Shown: positions 60,106 to 64,000 of the stretch, one piece after another
Layout: each line of letters opens with the position of its first letter
Position numbering within the stretch: position 1 is the first letter of the stretch
Origin: Iodobacter fluviatilis
GTDB lineage: Bacteria > Pseudomonadota > Gammaproteobacteria > Burkholderiales > Chitinibacteraceae
Length of the DNA: 64,000 nucleotides
Direction of reading: 5' to 3'
NCBI RefSeq assembly: GCF_900451195.1
Contig: NZ_UGHR01000001.1
Coordinates: 2,232,001 to 2,296,000 of the forward strand
The notes under the pieces: model-generated
Told to the model about the DNA's origin: nothing
What the model saw: only the letters and a program-made list of their open reading frames with translations
Databases searched by the model: none
Program-made: the position numbers and the translations under genes

Positions 60106-60288
60106 GGCAGGGGCTCGTGAGTGAGATGCGATAGCTTAGATCTGATCATATTGCGTGCTGATGTCATTGTAATGTCTGTGATGGTACGGTGAACGATTAA
60201 TCTATGCCCTGCTTGCGGCATTCCTGCCAATATGCTGCCTGCGCTCTAGAGTGGGTGTAAGCTTTGCACTTGGCTTGGGAGGATCATC

Positions 60289-61449
60289 ATGCAGAATTTT
60301 AGTTTCTACGCGCCCACACGTATTCATTTTGGGCAGGGGCAGGTGTCGCAACTGGCGGGGGAGATTCCTGCGGGCAGTCGGGTGCTTTTGGTTTTTGGTG
60401 GTGGCAGCATTAAGAAAAATGGCGTTTATCAGCAGGTGATTGCGGCTTTGCACCAGCATGAAATCTTTGAATTTGCAGGTATTGAGGCTAACCCAGAGTA
60501 CGAAACGCTGATGCTGGCGGTGGCTCAGGCGAAAGACGCTGAAGTGGATTGGGTACTGGCCGTGGGTGGGGGATCGGTTATCGATGGCGCTAAGTTTATT
60601 GCGGCAGCCGCGTTGCTGGAGAAGGAGATTGATCCTTGGTTGATTGTGGGTAATCGCACCCCGGTCCGGCGCGCCTTGCCGATTGCTGTGGTGCTGACTT
60701 TACCTGCTACAGGGGCTGAGAGTAATTTTGCTTCGGTGATTTCACGCCGTGCTACGCAAGATAAAATGTCGTTTAAAAATGCCATGGTGTTCCCGCGCTG
60801 TGCGGTGCTTGATCCGGCGCTGACGCAAAGCTTGCCTCCGCGCCAGATCAGTAATGGCGTAGTCGATGCGTTTATCCATACGACCGAGCAATACCTGACT
60901 TACCCAGCCGAAGCGCGTTTACAGGATAGATTGGCCGAAGGAATTTTATCCACGCTGATCGAGGTCGGGCCGACCACGCTGGCTTATCCCGAAGATATCG
61001 ACGCTCGGGCTAACTATATGTGGTGTGCCAATCAAGCCTTGTTTGGTTTGGTTGGCGTTGGGCAGCCACAGGATTGGGTAAGTCACGCCATCGGGCACGA
61101 GCTGACTACGCTTTACGATATGGATCACGCCCAGACGCTGGCGGTGGTGCTGCCAAGCTTACTGCGATATTGCTTTGACGATAAATTACTTAAACTCGCC
61201 CAATATGGCCGCCGCGTGTGGGGGCTGACTGGTAGTGACAACGAAGTGGCCCATGCTGCGATTGATGCCACGGTCGATTTCTTTGAGCGTATGGGTTTGC
61301 TCACGCATCTGGCAGCATACGGGCTGAATGCAGATGAAGTGGCGCTGGCTGTTGGTGATTTACTGCCTAAGCATAAGGCTTTCCCGCTGGGGGAGCGTGG
61401 CAGGCTGACATTGGCCGATTGTATGGCGATTGTGCGGGCGGCGGGTTAG
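60289..61449 (+). CDS. yqhD: Iron-type NADPH-dependent aldehyde reductase, YqhD-like
   Basis: A 386-residue iron/zinc alcohol dehydrogenase. The start MQNFSFYAPTRIHFGQGQ is typical of YqhD/BDH proteins. GGGSVIDGAKF binds NADP(H), and metal ligands are in DAFIHTTEQ, SHAIGHELT and DMDHAQTLAVVLP. It reduces short-chain aldehydes, including toxic ones from lipid peroxidation. GGGAGG lies a few bases before the ATG. Monocistronic. The assignment to YqhD rather than another BDH is by overall similarity. Confidence 0.92.
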   Translation: MQNFSFYAPTRIHFGQGQVSQLAGEIPAGSRVLLVFGGGSIKKNGVYQQVIAALHQHEIFEFAGIEANPEYETLMLAVAQAKDAEVDWVLAVGGGSVIDGAKFIAAAALLEKEIDPWLIVGNRTPVRRALPIAVVLTLPATGAESNFASVISRRATQDKMSFKNAMVFPRCAVLDPALTQSLPPRQISNGVVDAFIHTTEQYLTYPAEARLQDRLAEGILSTLIEVGPTTLAYPEDIDARANYMWCANQALFGLVGVGQPQDWVSHAIGHELTTLYDMDHAQTLAVVLPSLLRYCFDDKLLKLAQYGRRVWGLTGSDNEVAHAAIDATVDFFERMGLLTHLAAYGLNADEVALAVGDLLPKHKAFPLGERGRLTLADCMAIVRAAG

Positions 61450-61650
61450 GGCGTAATGATGTGTTGTGCAATTGCATTACATCTTAAACTGAAGTGAATA
61501 TTGAGGCGGCTAAGGAAGTCAAAGAGATATTGATTACCTTATTCGCCTCGTTTTACGTGCTTCGGCTCTATCAGTAAAACACTGTAATCAAGCGATTAGA
61601 TCATGAGTAAATTTATTGAACCCTAGTTCGGATTGTGTGCTATTGCAGAG

Positions 61651-61706
61651 AGCCTTGATCGATTTGTTTTACAGCAGAGGCGGCCCCTTAAACTACGATC
61701 AAGGCT
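61651..61706. repeat. 11-bp inverted repeat downstream of glpQ
   Basis: AGCCTTGATCG (61651-61661) and CGATCAAGGCT (61696-61706) are exact complements 34 bases apart, just after the minus-strand glpQ stop. Possibly a terminator or a transcript-end structure; no T-run follows. Confidence 0.5.
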
Positions 61707-61723
61707 TTGAAAAATGTGCTGAT

Positions 61724-62866
61724 TTACTTAGCTAGAAAGTGTTTTCTGGCGGCAAGGGCTGTATCACTAAAGTCAGAAAATACGCCGTCTACACCCAGTG
61801 CGAAGTAAGCTTCGTATTCTGCTTCAGGGTTGCCTTTGAAGTCTGAGGCTAATAATTTGGCTTCATTGCGAAAAGTAAACGGGTGTACAAATAGCCCTGC
61901 TTTGTGCGCATCCTGCACCACACTAGATGGTGGTAGAAGTGTTGCATCACGCTGGTCGATTTCTTTATCGCCGTTTACATCGATCTTTTTGCCCTCTGCA
62001 TCCGTTTTAAATTTCCAGCTCATCAAATAAGGCTTCCAAGGGCCGATGCCATCTGCAAACTGCTTGATTTCTTTGAGTCCTGCCGGGGTCAGCATATCGG
62101 CAAAGCTGCGTGGGTCGCCGTTTACGACAAAATCGTAAGGCTTGCCCGAATCTATACTGCCATCTGCGCGCACCTCGTTGCCATCGACTAAAAAGACCAG
62201 CTTGACGGGGGTGAGCTTACGTAGTGTTTTAAGATTGCTGGTTTCAAATGATTGAATAAAAACGGGGGCATCTTTGTGGTTGAGATCGTGTTTTTTGAGT
62301 GCCGCAATCAGTTTTTCTTCTAGCGGCAGGCCGAGTTGCTGGTGCAGAGTGGGGTGCTTGGTTTCTGGATAAATACCGATGTCACGGCCGGTTTCTTTTG
62401 ATTTGGCGGCGCGCAAGGCCAGTACCTCATCAAAAGTCACAATCTCAAACTGGCCGTTATAGGCGGCAGAGCGGTCAGCGCGTGGCTGAATCGCTCTGAG
62501 TGTTTTGATTTCGGCGAGGGTAAAGTCAAAAACAAACCAGCCTTCTTCCTCTACGCCATCAATTTTAAATTTGCGTTTACGTGCAGCAAATTCAGGGTGC
62601 GATGCAATATCGCTGGTGTCTTTAATATTGGGCTCATGGCGCACGATGAGTACACCATCTTTGGTGGAAACCAAATCAGGCTCAATATAATCAGCGCCCA
62701 TGGCAATGGCTTTGCTATATCCGGCTAGCGTGTGGTCAGGCAAATATCCTGCTGCGCCTCGATGCCCCAGTACAAGGGGCGCTTTGCCCGTTAATGTGGG
62801 GGCCGCAAAGGCTTGCCCGGCTCCGCTTGCTGCGATCATGATGGCTAAAACAGACCATTTCTTCAT
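61724..62866 (-). CDS. glpQ: Periplasmic glycerophosphodiester phosphodiesterase
   Basis: A 380-residue enzyme that releases glycerol-3-phosphate from deacylated phospholipids. The signal peptide is at about 1-21 (ending AFA). The catalytic [13 protein letters not shown] and [18 protein letters not shown] hold the His, Glu and Asp residues of the GDPD family. [12 protein letters not shown] near residue 275 is a calcium-binding loop of the EF-hand/dockerin spacing. It is followed upstream on the same strand by a close paralogue at 63104. Confidence 0.95.
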   Translation of the reverse strand: MKKWSVLAIMIAASGAGQAFAAPTLTGKAPLVLGHRGAAGYLPDHTLAGYSKAIAMGADYIEPDLVSTKDGVLIVRHEPNIKDTSDIASHPEFAARKRKFKIDGVEEEGWFVFDFTLAEIKTLRAIQPRADRSAAYNGQFEIVTFDEVLALRAAKSKETGRDIGIYPETKHPTLHQQLGLPLEEKLIAALKKHDLNHKDAPVFIQSFETSNLKTLRKLTPVKLVFLVDGNEVRADGSIDSGKPYDFVVNGDPRSFADMLTPAGLKEIKQFADGIGPWKPYLMSWKFKTDAEGKKIDVNGDKEIDQRDATLLPPSSVVQDAHKAGLFVHPFTFRNEAKLLASDFKGNPEAEYEAYFALGVDGVFSDFSDTALAARKHFLAK

Positions 62867-63038
62867 TGCTTACCCCGTTTAAAAAACAATAAATCAACAA
62901 AAAACAACGCAAAGCAACAGTGTTGTGTTTTTTATGAAAGGAGGCTATTGCTTAAATCCACAATGAGGGAGGTCTGTATCCGTTGGGGAATGTCAGGGAT
63001 TAGTCTTGTTTCTATCCGGGGGCTGTTTTTGTGAAAGA

Positions 63039-63083
63039 GCTTTAGCCTTAAAGGTTTTTCTGGCAAAACGTTCAGGCTAAAGC
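63039..63083. repeat. 10-bp inverted repeat downstream of the second glpQ
   Basis: GCTTTAGCCT (63039-63048) and AGGCTAAAGC (63074-63083) are exact complements 25 bases apart, beyond the stop of the second paralogue. Possible terminator. Confidence 0.5.
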
Positions 63084-63103
63084 GGTGTAGAGGCTGGCGT
63101 TGT

Positions 63104-64000
63104 TTAGTGCGTTAAAAAGTGCTTTCTGGCCGCAACGGCCGTATCGCTAAAGTCAGAAAACACGCCATCAACACCCAGTGCAAAATAAGCAAGGTATTCT
63201 GCTTCAGGCTTACCTTTGTAATCGGAGGCTAAAAGCCCCGCCTCGTTACGGAAAGTAAAGGGGTGGACCAGCAGCCCGGCCTTATGTGCTTCATGCACCA
63301 GATTGGTGGGTGCTAAGAGCACGGCATCACGCTGATCAATTTCTTTATCGCCATTTAAATCAATGATTTTGCCATCGGCTCCTGTTTTATATTTCCACCC
63401 GATTAAATAAGCTTTCCACGGGCCTATGCCATCTGCAAATTGCCTTATTTCATGCAGCCCCGCTGGCGTCATCATCTCGGCGTAGCTGCGCGGGTCGCCG
63501 CTGATTACATAATCGTAGGGCCGGTTTGCAGCAATGCTGCCATCCGGGCGCACATCGTGGCCATCGACTAAGAACACTAATTTTACGGGGGTTAGTTTGC
63601 GTAATATTTTAAGGCTGTGCGTCTCAAAGGATTGAATAAAAACGGGCGCATCCTTGTGGTTTAAACCGTGTTTAGTCAGTGCGGCAACGAGCTTTTCTTC
63701 AAGCGGCAGGCCTAGTTGCTGATGCAGGGTGGAATGTTTGGTTTCTGGGTAAATACCAATTTCACGGCCAGTTTCTTTGGATTTTTCCTCTCGTAGCGTG
63801 AGTAATTCATCAAAAGTCATGATTTGAAATTGCCCGTTATAGGCCTGAGATCGGTCTGAGCGGGGCTGAATAGCCCTGAGGGTTTTAATTTCTGCCAGCG
63901 TAAAGTCAAAAGTAAACCAGCCCTCTTTTTCAATGCCATCGATTTTGAATTTGCGCTTACGGGAGGCAAATTCGGGGCGGGATGCCACATCGCTGCTGTC
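63104..64000 (-). CDS. glpQ: Glycerophosphodiester phosphodiesterase paralogue, 5'-truncated by window end
   Basis: At least 298 residues of a second GlpQ-type enzyme; the frame continues past base 64000, where it reads DSSD before [14 protein letters not shown], so the start and the N-terminal catalytic residues lie outside. It is closely similar to the gene at 61724 over its length ([33 protein letters not shown] shared), with the calcium-loop-like [12 protein letters not shown]. The tandem pair looks like a recent duplication with divergence. Same product class expected. Confidence 0.92.
   Translation of the reverse strand, partial: DSSDVASRPEFASRKRKFKIDGIEKEGWFTFDFTLAEIKTLRAIQPRSDRSQAYNGQFQIMTFDELLTLREEKSKETGREIGIYPETKHSTLHQQLGLPLEEKLVAALTKHGLNHKDAPVFIQSFETHSLKILRKLTPVKLVFLVDGHDVRPDGSIAANRPYDYVISGDPRSYAEMMTPAGLHEIRQFADGIGPWKAYLIGWKYKTGADGKIIDLNGDKEIDQRDAVLLAPTNLVHEAHKAGLLVHPFTFRNEAGLLASDYKGKPEAEYLAYFALGVDGVFSDFSDTAVAARKHFLTH

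Noticed and set aside
1..64000. CRISPR arrays, tRNA genes, rRNA genes or prophage modules
   Set aside because: None was seen on either strand by eye; very divergent tRNAs cannot be fully excluded without a dedicated scan.

Overview
The window reads as chromosomal DNA of a free-living, flagellated Gram-negative bacterium, most likely a betaproteobacterium of the Neisseriales (Chromobacteriaceae or Chitinibacteraceae type, for example an Iodobacter relative). This placement is inference from gene content and style: LysR regulators paired with small enzymes, a sigma-28 flagellin, L-asparaginase, an alkaline-ceramidase family protein, outer-membrane and lipoprotein genes, and moderate GC. No rRNA, tRNA, CRISPR array, prophage or transposase gene was found.

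Layout. 1-4.8 kb holds a LysR C-terminus, a DoxX-like gene, and two divergent LysR/enzyme pairs (carboxymuconolactone decarboxylase-like protein; short-chain dehydrogenase). 4.8-9.4 kb holds a periplasmic binding protein, secreted L-asparaginase, a class 1A dihydroorotate dehydrogenase and a globin-coupled diguanylate cyclase. 9.7-12.5 kb holds a lone flagellin with a sigma-28 promoter and an EF-hand loop, then an arylamine N-acetyltransferase. 12.9-18.9 kb holds a class V aminotransferase, an AGCS transporter, an Fe(II)/2-oxoglutarate oxygenase plus aromatic amino acid decarboxylase-like operon behind a Fur-like box, and another binding protein. 19.4-24.8 kb holds glycerol dehydrogenase, umuDC behind a perfect palindrome, and a ybhP/clsB pair in which clsB is frameshifted. 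24.8-31.9 kb holds a secreted hydrolase, a YiaA-type protein, a hybrid sensor kinase apparently split in two, a 47-codon membrane ORF, a DUF1615 lipoprotein and a glutathione transferase-like protein. 32-34.3 kb holds an overlapping YiiX-type peptidase/ceramidase pair.

35-43.7 kb is the clearest multi-gene system: DUF2138, DUF1175, alpha-2-macroglobulin, DUF2300 and DUF2135 in the same order as E. coli yfaA-yfaT-yfaS-yfaQ-yfaP. The macroglobulin keeps a CVEQ thioester motif and the DUF2300 protein has HEYLH. I infer a periplasmic protease-trap and envelope-defence complex. Three intergenic repeats interrupt the locus; one is a 136-bp MITE-like element that stays open in frame inside the DUF2300 reading frame.

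43.9-64 kb holds a binding protein, a UvrD-like helicase, an outer-membrane barrel, a degenerate LysM/M23 lipoprotein, a chemoreceptor behind a second Fur-like box, thymidine kinase, RecQ, a minimal YidC/Oxa1 paralogue, a LysE exporter whose start lies in an 18-bp perfect hairpin, a pnuC/nadR-kinase NAD salvage pair, a Ser/Thr kinase-HDOD-GAF protein, a small gene with an early amber codon, a YqhD-type alcohol dehydrogenase and two tandem glycerophosphodiester phosphodiesterases, the second cut by the window end.

Three reading frames look damaged (clsB, the sensor kinase, the amber gene). Two lesions sit at homopolymers, so assembly error must be excluded before biology is invoked.
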